Below, one piece after another: positions 1 to 7,647 of a DNA stretch of 18,028 nt. Source of the DNA: DASYYE01 sp035946955 (GTDB lineage Bacteria; Actinomycetota; Actinomycetes; Streptosporangiales; Streptosporangiaceae); the NCBI GenBank assembly GCA_035946955.1, contig DASYYE010000467.1:1-18028 (forward strand), in the 5' to 3' direction. The stretch's first letter is position 1. The number at the start of each line of letters is the position of its first letter. A model generated the notes under the pieces. The model searched no databases and was not told where the DNA came from. It worked only from the letters and a program-made list of their open reading frames with translations. The position numbers and the translations under genes are program-made.

Positions 1-118
1 AGGACGGCACCGCCTCTCTGTTCGCCGGGCGTCTCTTGCGCCAGTCGCAACCAGCAGCAGAAAGCTGGGTAGTCCCTACCCATGCATTCCGGCCCGCAGG
101 TATGGCAACTTTCACTAC

Positions 119-3100
119 GTGAGTGTGCAGCCAACGCCTGCGTGCGGGCACCAGGTTGCTGGGCAGTTCACTGTGGGCTGGTGGGTATGCGGGCTGACGG
201 CGGAGGAACGCGCGCACATCCTGCAGGATCCGGAAACGGGGGCCCAGCCCCCAGCGGCCCGTCCAGCCTGGGTGGACATCGTCGAACAGGCAGTTGCCAG
301 GGCCCGTGCACCACGTCACCTGCCCCACCTGGGTTCCTGGCAGGAGGCGTTCGCCATACCGCTGTCGCCGTTCCTGGGCGGGGTCCACGACCGGCTGACC
401 GAGTGCGCCAAGCGCTGTCTGTGGCTCACACACGCTGACGCCGACCGGGTGGCCGACAGCTATGTGGCCGTGCTAGGGGAACAGCTCGCCCGGACGGCCG
501 TCCGGGTCATGGTCCATGAGCTGGACAAGGCGCGGAAAGCTGGGACTCTCACCGGGGGGAGCGGGCAGCAGCGATTCGCCGGTTTCCTCACCCGGCTGAG
601 TACGCCGCCGGGCCTGGCCGCACTGTTTCAGGAGTTCCCTGTGCTGGCGCGGTTGCTGGGTACGGCGAGCTTGGTGGCCGGGGACGCGGGGACGGAGTTG
701 CTGACCCGCCTCGCCGCCGACCGGGCGGCGGTGGTCGAGACCCTCCTGGGCAACGTGGACCCAGGCCCGGTCGTGGCGGTCAAACCAGGTCTCGGGGACC
801 GGCACTGCCAGGGCCGCTCCGTGGCACTTGTCTCCTTCGCCGACGGCCGTCAGGTGGTCTACAAGCCACGCTCCGTTGCGGCCCATGTGGTGTTCGGGGA
901 GGTGGTGCAGTGGCTCAATCAACGAATACCAGCGGTTGGACTGCGGACGGTCTCGGCCGTGTCCAGGCCGGGATATGGCTGGCTGGAATTCATCGAGCCA
1001 AAACCGCTGCCCGGACCCGGCGCGGCGGCCAGGTTCTACCGGCGCGAAGGTGCGTTGCTCGCCGTCCTGTACGCGCTCCATGCCACGGACATGCACAGCG
1101 AGAACCTCATCGCCTGCGGGGACGCGCCAGTCCTGATCGACCTCGAGACGCTCTTCCATCCCACCTTGCCGACCCCCCGCACGAACGGCGCGGACCCGGC
1201 CGCCCAGGCGCTGAGCGCCTCAGCGCAGCGGGCCGCGTTCCTGCCATCAGTGATCCCCGGTGAGAGCGGCCTGAGTGACTTCTCTGCCATGGGCGGTGGC
1301 ACCACTGCCAAGGACGTCCTGGACTGGGATCCGCCCGCCGACGAGCGTATGCGCCTCATCCACCGGCCGGTCCCACAGATGGCCGCGGCCAACCGTCCCA
1401 TCGTCGATGGCGAGCCGCTTGAGCCAGCCGACCACGAGGCCGCCATCCTGGCAGGCTTCCGGCTCGGATATGACGCGATCGCGCGCGAGCGCGAGGCGTT
1501 CGCCAGGCTCATCGAGTCGCGTGGCGACTTGGAAGTCCGCACTGTCGTGCGCCCGACCCGGGGCTATGTGCGGCTGATTGACGAATCCACCCACCCGGAC
1601 CTGATGCGCGACGCCTGCGACAGGGAGATGGCGTTCGAGGTGCTGCGGACCGCCTCGGCCGGCCAGCCCCTCTGGGCCCGCCTCGCCCGGCACGAACTCC
1701 ACGACCTGTGGGCTGGCGACGTCCCGCTCTTGACGAGCAGGCCGTCGTCCACCGACATCTGGACCTCGGCTGGGCTGCGCCTGGCCGGCCTGCTTGACAG
1801 GCCCGGCCTGGCCTGCGCACTGGACAAGGTCACGACCATGGGCGACGTCGACCGGCGCGACCAGGAATGGGTCATCTCGGCCAGCCTGGCGGCCCGGCGG
1901 CCCGTCTGCGGGCACCGCAGCACCCGCCCTGCGCCTGGCCCGGTCACTGCCACGACCGCAGACCCGGGCCGGCTGCTGGCGGCTGCCTGCGGAATCGCTG
2001 ACCAGATCATGGCGCGCGCCATGGCCGGCGGGGACGGGCAGTGCCGGGTCAACTGGCTGGGCCTGCAACTGGTGGACAACCTCCAGTGGATGGTCCTGCC
2101 GATGGGGGCGGGCCTGGCAGATGGCTACCTCGGAGTGGCGCTGTTCCTGGCCCAGCTCGCCGAGCTGACCAGAGTCAACCGATACGAGGACATGGCACGG
2201 CGCGCGGTCAGCGCGCTCCCGGCGCTCCTGGACTCCCTCGACGGCCGCCCTGAGATCCTCACCGCGATCGGCTGCGGTGGGGCCGACGGCCTCGGCGGTA
2301 TCAGCTATGGGCTGGCGCGGATGTCCAGCCTCCTCCATGACGCGGAACTCGGGCACTGGGCGGGGGCGGCCGCAGCACTGGCAGCCACGGCGCACGACCT
2401 CTGCGACCAGCCCGGGTGGGCGGCTGGCAGCGCTGGCTGTCTGGCCGCGATGGCATCGGTGTACGCCGAGACCGGGTCAGGCGCAGCCGCCGCCCTCGCG
2501 AGGGCGTGCGCCGACCGTCTGAGGACGCTGGTGGAAGAGACCGATGGATGGTGTGTGCCGGACGGGGATCCTGTGCCAGCGGGGTTCGCGGACGGCCCGG
2601 CCGGCATCGGATGGGCATTGGCCCGGTTCGCGGCGGGCCCATCAGAGCCCCAGTACCACGGCGCGGCGCGGCGCGCGGTGCGGCGCGTGGAGGAACTGGC
2701 CCGGGAGGCTCCCGGCCCGGGATCCTATGGCTGGTGCTCAGGGACCGCCGGCCTGGTACTGGCTCTGACCTGCCTGTCCCGTGGTGCTGGCGACGACGGA
2801 CCGCAGGTGGGTGTCGGCCACCTCGCCGACCGCCCGGTGCTCGCCGACCTCAGCCTCTGCCATGGTGAACTCGGCATTACCGAGGTCCTCACCATTCTCG
2901 CTACCCACTCCAAAGGCAAGGTGGCGTACCAGTCGCAACGGCATCGGACAGGTCTCATACTCGATACGGTCAATCGGCACGTACCATACTGTGGAACGCC
3001 TGGTGGGGTTCCCACACCAGGGCTCATGAATGGACTCGCAGGTATCGGATACGGGCTGCTCCGGCTTGGCTTTGCCGACCGAGTGCCCTCGGTGCTGCTC

Positions 3101-3244
3101 CTGGAACCCGCGCCGCAACTAGCTCCGCACGATCGGCCTGCTGGCTCCGGACTGGGAGAGCCAGCAATTACCACGGCAAACACCGCTCACGCGGCGAGGA
3201 GGACACAATGTCATACGCAAGAGCCAGCGCTTCGGAGCCCATGA
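119..3244 (+). CDS. lanM: class II lanthipeptide synthetase (LanM)
   Basis: Bifunctional enzyme expected to dehydrate Ser/Thr and form (methyl)lanthionine rings on a precursor peptide in the cytoplasm. The N-terminal half is a DUF4135 dehydratase: VYKPRS with K249, the D324-x-H326-x-x-N329 catalytic-loop pattern and DLET at 341-344. The C-terminal LanC-like cyclase (from about residue 625) keeps the three zinc ligands C873 (WCSG), C914 and H915 (LCHG), and ends in the family motif TPGLMNGLAGIGYG. The usual cyclase His-Gly is replaced: residues 822-829 read GFADGPAG, with D825 where His is expected. Length 1041 aa is normal, but about 40 residues after the usual VPSVLLLEP ending are encoded by DNA that also carries the ribosome binding site and start of the next gene. 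The GTG start is provisional: no strong RBS is seen, the frame is open to the window edge, and GTG 173 just before GWWVCGLTAEERA, a typical LanM N-terminus, is an alternative. Confidence 0.93.
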   Translation: MSVQPTPACGHQVAGQFTVGWWVCGLTAEERAHILQDPETGAQPPAARPAWVDIVEQAVARARAPRHLPHLGSWQEAFAIPLSPFLGGVHDRLTECAKRCLWLTHADADRVADSYVAVLGEQLARTAVRVMVHELDKARKAGTLTGGSGQQRFAGFLTRLSTPPGLAALFQEFPVLARLLGTASLVAGDAGTELLTRLAADRAAVVETLLGNVDPGPVVAVKPGLGDRHCQGRSVALVSFADGRQVVYKPRSVAAHVVFGEVVQWLNQRIPAVGLRTVSAVSRPGYGWLEFIEPKPLPGPGAAARFYRREGALLAVLYALHATDMHSENLIACGDAPVLIDLETLFHPTLPTPRTNGADPAAQALSASAQRAAFLPSVIPGESGLSDFSAMGGGTTAKDVLDWDPPADERMRLIHRPVPQMAAANRPIVDGEPLEPADHEAAILAGFRLGYDAIAREREAFARLIESRGDLEVRTVVRPTRGYVRLIDESTHPDLMRDACDREMAFEVLRTASAGQPLWARLARHELHDLWAGDVPLLTSRPSSTDIWTSAGLRLAGLLDRPGLACALDKVTTMGDVDRRDQEWVISASLAARRPVCGHRSTRPAPGPVTATTADPGRLLAAACGIADQIMARAMAGGDGQCRVNWLGLQLVDNLQWMVLPMGAGLADGYLGVALFLAQLAELTRVNRYEDMARRAVSALPALLDSLDGRPEILTAIGCGGADGLGGISYGLARMSSLLHDAELGHWAGAAAALAATAHDLCDQPGWAAGSAGCLAAMASVYAETGSGAAAALARACADRLRTLVEETDGWCVPDGDPVPAGFADGPAGIGWALARFAAGPSEPQYHGAARRAVRRVEELAREAPGPGSYGWCSGTAGLVLALTCLSRGAGDDGPQVGVGHLADRPVLADLSLCHGELGITEVLTILATHSKGKVAYQSQRHRTGLILDTVNRHVPYCGTPGGVPTPGLMNGLAGIGYGLLRLGFADRVPSVLLLEPAPQLAPHDRPAGSGLGEPAITTANTAHAARRTQCHTQEPALRSP

Positions 3245-3459
3245 AGGGCTCTGAAGCAGAGTGTGAACATCAGCCCACGGCCGGAGCGGCCAGGCTCCAC
3301 CCCTCGGTAACATTCGGGCTCCGTGCAGCCGCCCTGGCAGGTCTTGTGGTCGTGACAAGCCCGGTGGGCGCAGCCGCCGCGCACCACGCCCCCACGACGG
3401 CGTCCCTGGCCCTGTCAGCCTCGGACATCCCCAATATCACCTGCTGTGGTGGGCAATAA
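3208..3459 (+). CDS. putative lanthipeptide precursor with Sec-like leader
   Basis: Small peptide of 83 aa starting inside the end of lanM (37-bp overlap), behind a strong GAGGAGG Shine-Dalgarno five bases before the ATG; the two are probably translationally coupled. The C-terminus, SASDIPNITCCGGQ, has two adjacent Cys (C79, C80) after Thr78, with Ser66, Ser70, Ser72, Thr63 and Thr64 upstream as possible dehydration sites, as expected of a LanM substrate. Residues 36-58 form a hydrophobic stretch ending in AAAA-HH, like a signal-peptidase I site. A typical class II leader is acidic and ends in a Gly-Gly or Gly-Ala site; that pattern is absent. A third Cys (C19) lies in the leader. I did not recognise the core as a known lanthipeptide. 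It could instead be an unrelated small secreted peptide; its position beside lanM argues for precursor. Confidence 0.72.
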   Translation: MSYARASASEPMKGSEAECEHQPTAGAARLHPSVTFGLRAAALAGLVVVTSPVGAAAAHHAPTTASLALSASDIPNITCCGGQ

Positions 3460-3460
3460 C

Positions 3461-3518
3461 GTAGCGAACCGCTACTGACCGTCCGAATGGTCATGCAACC
3501 CTGTGACCATTCGGACGG
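3461..3518 (+). terminator. double hairpin terminator after the lanM-lanA unit
   Basis: Just after the peptide stop codon there are two perfect inverted repeats. The first is GTAGCG/CGCTAC (3461-3466 and 3470-3475) with a 3-base loop. The second is a 15-bp stem, CCGTCCGAATGGTCA at 3479-3493 pairing with 3504-3518, with a 10-base loop. No T-run follows, which is common for actinomycete terminators. It separates the biosynthetic pair from the regulator gene. Confidence 0.8.
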
Positions 3519-3605
3519 CCCGCACTGTAAGCCGATCCAGTCTCATGAGTGCCCACGCCTCCCAGCACTGATTCAAGATCTTTTTTTGCCCGCTGACGCG
3601 GCACA

Positions 3606-3633
3606 TTGGAATGGGCATCTTGCCTGGTAGTGT
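3606..3633 (+). promoter_or_regulatory. possible promoter of the LAL regulator
   Basis: TTGGAA (3606-3611) and TAGTGT (3628-3633) are 16 bases apart and resemble -35 and -10 boxes. Transcription would start about 3639-3642, at the ATG itself, giving a leaderless mRNA. This fits the lack of a Shine-Dalgarno before the regulator and would exclude the upstream TTG as a start. It is a weak match only. Confidence 0.3.
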
Positions 3634-3641
3634 CACGGTTC

Positions 3642-6554
3642 ATGCGGACACGCGCAACGGTCATGGTGGGCAGAGACCATGAGTTGCACGCAGTCAGGCA
3701 AGCGCTGAATTCTGCCCGCGCAGGGCACGGCAGCGCGGTGTTCATCGTCGGCGAGGGTGGCATTGGCAAGTCACGCCTGGCCGCGGCAGCAGCCGACCTC
3801 GCATTCGCCGCCGACATGACCCTGCTCCGTGGGCGGGGCAGCTCGATCGGGCCAATAGTGCCGTTCCGGTCACTGACCGAAGCACTGATCTCGGCGCTGC
3901 GCGGCGGGAACCAGGTTGACGTCCGTGAGCTCGGTCCGTACCTTCCGGTCCTGGCCAGGCTGGTCCCTGACCTCGGGCCACCGCCAGCAGGAGATGACAG
4001 CGGGTCCCTGGTGGTCCTTGCCGAGGCTGTGCTGCGCTTCGCGGGCCTGGCTGGGCAGCGGCGTGGCTGCCTGCTCGTCCTCGACGACCTCCAGGACTCT
4101 GACCCTGAGACACTGGCAGTCGTCGACTACCTGGCCAGCAACCTCAGCCAGCAGCCAACCATGCTGGTCGGCACTGTCCGGACCGAGGCGAGCCCCGCGC
4201 TCGACCTGGTCCGCTCCACGGCCCAGCGAAACTGCGGTGTGCTGGTCGAACTGCACCGGCTGGGCGTGCATGACGTGCGCCATCTGGCCGCCTCCTGCCT
4301 GGAGACCAGTGCCGAGGCTGTCCCGGACGAAGTAGTCGACCACCTGTGGACCGCGACCGAAGGCATCCCTCTACTGGTGGAAGAAGTGCTGAACGGAATG
4401 CTCAGCAGCGCGTTGCTGGTGCACGCAGGCGAGGGCTGGCGGGTCACCGGCACGATACGGACGAGAGTGTCGGCCACGCTGACGCGCACAGTGGCCGGGC
4501 AGCTCGACCGTATCGGGCCGCACGGTACCGAGATGCTGTCGGTCGCGGCCATACTGGGCCGCCGTTTCCCACTCGCTGTCCTTCAGGCTGCCACCAGCAT
4601 GGGCAACCGGGAATTGCTCAGCCACCTCCACGCGGATGTCGTCACCCAGCTCGTCGCGCCAGACGATGAGACCCCGGACTGGTACGCCTTCCAGCACCCG
4701 ATGATCGTCGAGGCACTGCTGACCCTGCTCACCCCGGCTGAGCGCCAGCGACTCACCCAGCAGGCCGTAGCGGCGGTCGAGGCCGTCTATCCCGGTCTGC
4801 CGGGCGAATGGTGCCAGGTCTCAGCCGCCTTGCACCAGCAGTCAGGTGACGTGAGCCGAGCCGGGCGCCTCTATGCGGAGGCCGGCCGCCGGGCGCTGGC
4901 CCAGGGCGCGGCGAACTCGGCGGTCGCCCTGCTGGACAGGGCTCTCGAACTGCTCACGCGCAACGAGGACGCCCAGGAACGGGCCGACGCTTTTGCCACG
5001 CTGCTCATCGCGCTGGCCGAAGCGGGCCTGGTGGAACGGGCGGCCATGTCAGCGGGAGAACTTGAGCATGTCACCAGCCCACTGAGCCGGGCGTCACGGG
5101 CGGAGGTGCACACTAGGCTCGCCTGGGCGGCATTGGTCGCGGGACGGTCCAGCGATGTGATGGCCCAGATAGCCATCGCCCGCAGGCTGCTCGGGCCCGA
5201 TGCGCCCGACCATGCCCTCGCGCCGGTGGACGTGGTGGAAGCCCATGTCGTGCTCGACCTGCCCGGACCGGACCAGGTACGGATCGCGGAGCGCCTGGCG
5301 CGCCACGCGGCGGATGTGGCCGAGCGAGCAGGGCTGCCGGTCGTGGCGTGCCAGGCATGGCAGCTCCTCGGCGGCGTCAGCCGGTCCCGGGACCCGGACG
5401 AGGCAACGGCCTGCCTGGAACGTGCCCAGCAGATAGCGGCGGAGCACGACCTTCCGATCGAAGAACTCCACGTGCTGCTGAGGCTCGGGAACGACGACGC
5501 GTTGCGTGAGGCCAGCCTCGACCGGCTGGAGCAGGCCCGCATGCAGGCGTCACGAATGGGTGCGGTGACAGCCCGCTACCAGGCGGAGGCCAGCATCGCC
5601 CTGTATTCGATCCTGATGGGTGACTTCACACGCGCCGAGACACTCATCGACCAGGTGCTCGCTTCGACCATGCGGCTGCGGCTGCTGGAGACCACCCAGT
5701 ACACGCTCTGCCTGCGGGCGGTCCTGGCCGCACACTGCGCCCGGCGGCGTGACATGGACGTCGCCCTGGCCGAGTTGCGCCGCTGGGAGGGAGAGCACTC
5801 ACAGCACACTCCCCGGATCCTTGGCCTGGCCAGAGCCTGGTGTGCCCTGCTGGAGGAGAACCGGGTACTGGCGCTGCGGGAATTGTCCCTCGCCCTCGCC
5901 GCGGAGGAGCAGAGCCCGACCGTCTTCCAGCTCACCGGCAGGTACGGACTGGACCTGCTGCTGCGCGTGCTTGAGGGGACAGCCGGCCGTGCGGAGTACG
6001 AGCGGCTCACCTCGATGCCTGCCAGTCGCCTGCGGTGGGATCGGCAGTTCGCGGTGCTCGCCCGTGCTGTGCTCGACGGCCGCGAGGGCCGGGCTTCGGA
6101 GGCCACCGAGGGGGTGGCCGAGGCGGTGCGTGTAGGCGCGCCGTACGCGACCGGCCGCAACATCGGGCTCAGGCTGGTCAGCGAGGCCGCGGTCGCCGAC
6201 GGCTGGGGCACGCCCGCCGAATGGCTGCGGGTGGCCGAGGAGCACTTCCACATGTCCGAGGTGCCTGCGGTGGCCAGCGCGTGCCGTGCGATCTTGCGGC
6301 GCGCTGGAGTGCGAGTCACACAGCGCCGCACGGGCGTGCAGGACATCTCTACGCCATTGCGTGCGGCCCACGTCACCGTCCGCGAATACGAGATCTTGCA
6401 ACTCCTCCTGGAACGCCTCAGCAACCGCGAGATAGCGGCACGGTTGCACTTGTCGCCACGCACTGTGGAAAAGCACGTCGCCAGCCTCATCATCAAGACC
6501 GGCCAGCCGGACAGGATCGCGCTGGGCGAATTCGTGTCGGCCGCGCTGCGGTGA
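3642..6554 (+). CDS. LAL-family (large ATP-binding LuxR) transcriptional regulator
   Basis: Cytoplasmic ATP-responsive activator, probably pathway-specific for the adjacent lanthipeptide genes. It has the LAL layout over 970 aa: MVGRDHEL opening, Walker A GEGGIGKS at 37-44, Walker B LLVLDDLQ at about 144-151, a long helical TPR-like middle, and a C-terminal LuxR helix-turn-helix (LTVREYEILQLL-type start, then LSNREIAARLHLSPRTVEKH). LAL proteins typically run 870-1000 aa and activate secondary-metabolite clusters. The start was set at ATG 3642 because the family begins just before VGR; the frame also opens upstream to a TTG at 3606, and ATG 3663 is possible. None of the three has a good RBS. 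It lies on the same strand as lanM but behind a strong terminator, so it is probably transcribed alone. Confidence 0.9.
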   Translation: MRTRATVMVGRDHELHAVRQALNSARAGHGSAVFIVGEGGIGKSRLAAAAADLAFAADMTLLRGRGSSIGPIVPFRSLTEALISALRGGNQVDVRELGPYLPVLARLVPDLGPPPAGDDSGSLVVLAEAVLRFAGLAGQRRGCLLVLDDLQDSDPETLAVVDYLASNLSQQPTMLVGTVRTEASPALDLVRSTAQRNCGVLVELHRLGVHDVRHLAASCLETSAEAVPDEVVDHLWTATEGIPLLVEEVLNGMLSSALLVHAGEGWRVTGTIRTRVSATLTRTVAGQLDRIGPHGTEMLSVAAILGRRFPLAVLQAATSMGNRELLSHLHADVVTQLVAPDDETPDWYAFQHPMIVEALLTLLTPAERQRLTQQAVAAVEAVYPGLPGEWCQVSAALHQQSGDVSRAGRLYAEAGRRALAQGAANSAVALLDRALELLTRNEDAQERADAFATLLIALAEAGLVERAAMSAGELEHVTSPLSRASRAEVHTRLAWAALVAGRSSDVMAQIAIARRLLGPDAPDHALAPVDVVEAHVVLDLPGPDQVRIAERLARHAADVAERAGLPVVACQAWQLLGGVSRSRDPDEATACLERAQQIAAEHDLPIEELHVLLRLGNDDALREASLDRLEQARMQASRMGAVTARYQAEASIALYSILMGDFTRAETLIDQVLASTMRLRLLETTQYTLCLRAVLAAHCARRRDMDVALAELRRWEGEHSQHTPRILGLARAWCALLEENRVLALRELSLALAAEEQSPTVFQLTGRYGLDLLLRVLEGTAGRAEYERLTSMPASRLRWDRQFAVLARAVLDGREGRASEATEGVAEAVRVGAPYATGRNIGLRLVSEAAVADGWGTPAEWLRVAEEHFHMSEVPAVASACRAILRRAGVRVTQRRTGVQDISTPLRAAHVTVREYEILQLLLERLSNREIAARLHLSPRTVEKHVASLIIKTGQPDRIALGEFVSAALR

Positions 6555-7086
6555 CGTAGGTAGAAGCCCCTAGATTCCGCTACATCGAGCCTCCGCCTAC
6601 GTGCCCGACCCGGTCCGGCGGTCGTGCCTTGCCCGGGACAGGCCGCACAGCTGGAAAGCCTGGACTTATCCAGCCAGCATCGGGCGCTTGGTGCCAGGAG
6701 GGGCGTGAGAAAGGCGGCCCTGCATCGCGGCGCGGCAGGAGAATATGGGGGGACAGCCCCCATGTGGTTCCCCGCCACCTGGGCGATCCTAGGTCCAGGG
6801 GGCGGCGGCAGTTGGCTTCCCAGTCAGTACCACCGCTGGTCACCTGGACCGGGAGGATCGCTATGGCAGGCTCACTATGGGGGCCGTGCTCTTTTGCCGT
6901 GAGTACGGCAGAGCTTGAAGCGGGGCGGTCCCTCAGCCGCTTTGCGTGGCTTCCCTCCAGGTACCCGGTCGCCGCCCTCTACTAAGCAGCTAGGTTCTGA
7001 GGTGCCTATAAAGGGCACTGCCTTTCAACGGCTGCCACAGGATGCCATACGAGGCGACTAGACACTGCCGTCGCTATCAAGGTCAG
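6555..7086. other. gene-poor spacer after the regulator
   Basis: No recognisable gene family in about 530 bases. It holds a weak distant inverted repeat just after the regulator stop (ACGTAGG at 6554-6560, CCTACGT at 6596-6602) and a G-rich hairpin, ATGGGGG at 6745-6751 pairing with CCCCCAT at 6757-6763. It also has a short stem GTGCC/GGCAC near 7000-7016 and the small ORF listed separately. Longer overlapping frames here are of mixed, low-complexity composition and are not supported. Confidence 0.5.
6863..6985 (+). CDS. possible 40-aa peptide, function unknown
   Basis: A short ORF preceded by a very good Shine-Dalgarno (GGGAGG six bases before the ATG). The product begins MAGSLWGPCSFAVSTAELEA and ends in an aromatic stretch, RYPVAALY, with one Cys at position 9 and five Ser or Thr. 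I do not recognise it. It lies about 300 bp after the LAL regulator in otherwise gene-free DNA. It may be an orphan peptide or chance; the strength of the RBS is the only direct support. Confidence 0.25.
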   Translation: MAGSLWGPCSFAVSTAELEAGRSLSRFAWLPSRYPVAALY

Positions 7087-7114
7087 AGGCCGGTTCCAAA
7101 CAAGGAACCGGCCT
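7087..7114 (+). terminator. hairpin terminator-like element
   Basis: Perfect 11-bp stem AGGCCGGTTCC (7087-7097) pairing with GGAACCGGCCT (7104-7114) around an AAACAA loop, then TCT. The shape is that of an actinomycete terminator. What transcript it ends is unclear; only the small ORF at 6863-6985 lies upstream. Confidence 0.55.
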
Positions 7115-7164
7115 TCTGCATGCCGGGTGCTAGCGGATTCGCTAACTGCGGCATCTGGTGTAGC

Positions 7165-7281
7165 GACCACGGCGACCGCCACACCGCCGCACTGCGCAAC
7201 CTGTTCAACCGCCTCCTCGGCCAACTCCACCGCTGCCTCCAAACCAGCCAGCACTACGACCCAGCCAAAGCCTTCAGCAGC
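7165..7281 (+). pseudogene. C-terminal remnant of an IS110-family transposase
   Basis: About 39 codons reading DHGDRHTAALRNLFNRLLG, then QLHRCLQTSQHYDPAKAF. This matches the usual end of IS110-type (DEDD, Transposase_20) proteins: an N/HRLLG-LHxCL segment followed by YDPAKAF. The catalytic domains are missing and no in-frame start is associated with it. The 3' end runs directly into the opposite-strand IS481 remnant. Identification rests on recall of the family C-terminus. Confidence 0.6.
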
Positions 7282-7292
7282 CCACTGCCCGC

Positions 7293-7376
7293 CGCCGCCT
7301 CACTGACCGAAAGACCACCCTCGACCACCGCCAGCACCGCCTGATACCGCTGCTCCACCACACTGAGCCCCCTGAG
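7293..7376 (-). pseudogene. N-terminal remnant of an IS481-family transposase
   Basis: The minus strand encodes LRGLSVVEQRYQAVLAVVEG then GLSVSEAA, the opening of the N-terminal helix-turn-helix of actinobacterial IS481-type transposases. The rest of the HTH and the whole integrase-like DDE domain are gone. The frame passes into sequence belonging to the IS110 remnant, so two elements were joined by deletion. The IS481-type end repeats lie in the expected place upstream (7431-7521). Confidence 0.6.
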
Positions 7377-7430
7377 CACCAGCCCCACCCCCCGGCCATG
7401 CACAGCAGCCGAGACCAGGAAGGGACCAGG

Positions 7431-7521
7431 TGTCAAGGACCAACCGAGACGGTGTCAACCATCAGCCGGGACACTGTCAGACAACAGCCGAACCTGATTC
7501 GTCAAGGATCAGCCGAGTACA
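7431..7521. repeat. array of four imperfect ~20-bp repeats (IS481-type end)
   Basis: Four related units start at about 7431, 7453, 7475 and 7500, with consensus near TGTCAAGGATCAGCCGAGAC (spacing 22, 22 and 25 bases). Read on the minus strand the outermost begins TGTACTCGGCTGATC, resembling IS481 termini. They probably are the transposase-binding end of the element whose gene remnant is at 7293-7376. The outer edge lies six bases from the tRNA-Lys-derived repeat. Confidence 0.6.
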
Positions 7522-7526
7522 GACAA

Positions 7527-7582
7527 CAGGACGGGTGCGCCGCCAGGGACTTGAACCCCGAACCCGCGGATTAAGAGTCCGC
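7527..7582 (-). repeat. att-like direct repeat, copy 1: 3' part of tRNA-Lys(CTT)
   Basis: The minus strand carries the 3' part of a tRNA-Lys: anticodon arm GCGGA-CTCTTAA-TCCGC (anticodon CTT), a T arm with GGTTCAAGTCC, and acceptor GCGGCGC followed by A and CC. The D arm and 5' acceptor are missing, so it is not a working tRNA. The same 56 bases recur exactly at 11378-11433 in the same orientation. This is the signature of a tRNA-targeting integrative element; here it would be one attachment-site half. Confidence 0.85.
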
Positions 7583-7590
7583 GGGTTTTT
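7561..7590 (+). terminator. intrinsic-terminator-like hairpin at att copy 1
   Basis: Next to the tRNA fragment the anticodon stem is extended to a perfect 10-bp stem, AACCCGCGGA (7561-7570) pairing with TCCGCGGGTT (7578-7587), with loop TTAAGAG. A run of five T (7586-7590) spans its end. On the + strand this is a textbook rho-independent shape. The other copy of the repeat lacks the extension. Confidence 0.6.
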
Positions 7591-7647
7591 ATTCGAATAG
7601 GGTTTCCTGGTACCAATTAATGCCGGATTGTGTGCAACTAATCTCGT

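Noticed and set aside
3606..3641. TTG 3606 as start of the LAL regulator
   Set aside because: It adds residues outside the family N-terminus, lacks an RBS and overlaps a possible promoter.
5576..6778. Minus-strand ORF of 400 codons opposite the LAL regulator
   Set aside because: Ser/Arg-rich antisense shadow; the + strand encodes the LuxR helix-turn-helix here.
7431..7521. Repeat array as CRISPR
   Set aside because: Units are imperfect and nearly contiguous with no spacers of regular length; they fit an IS481 end.
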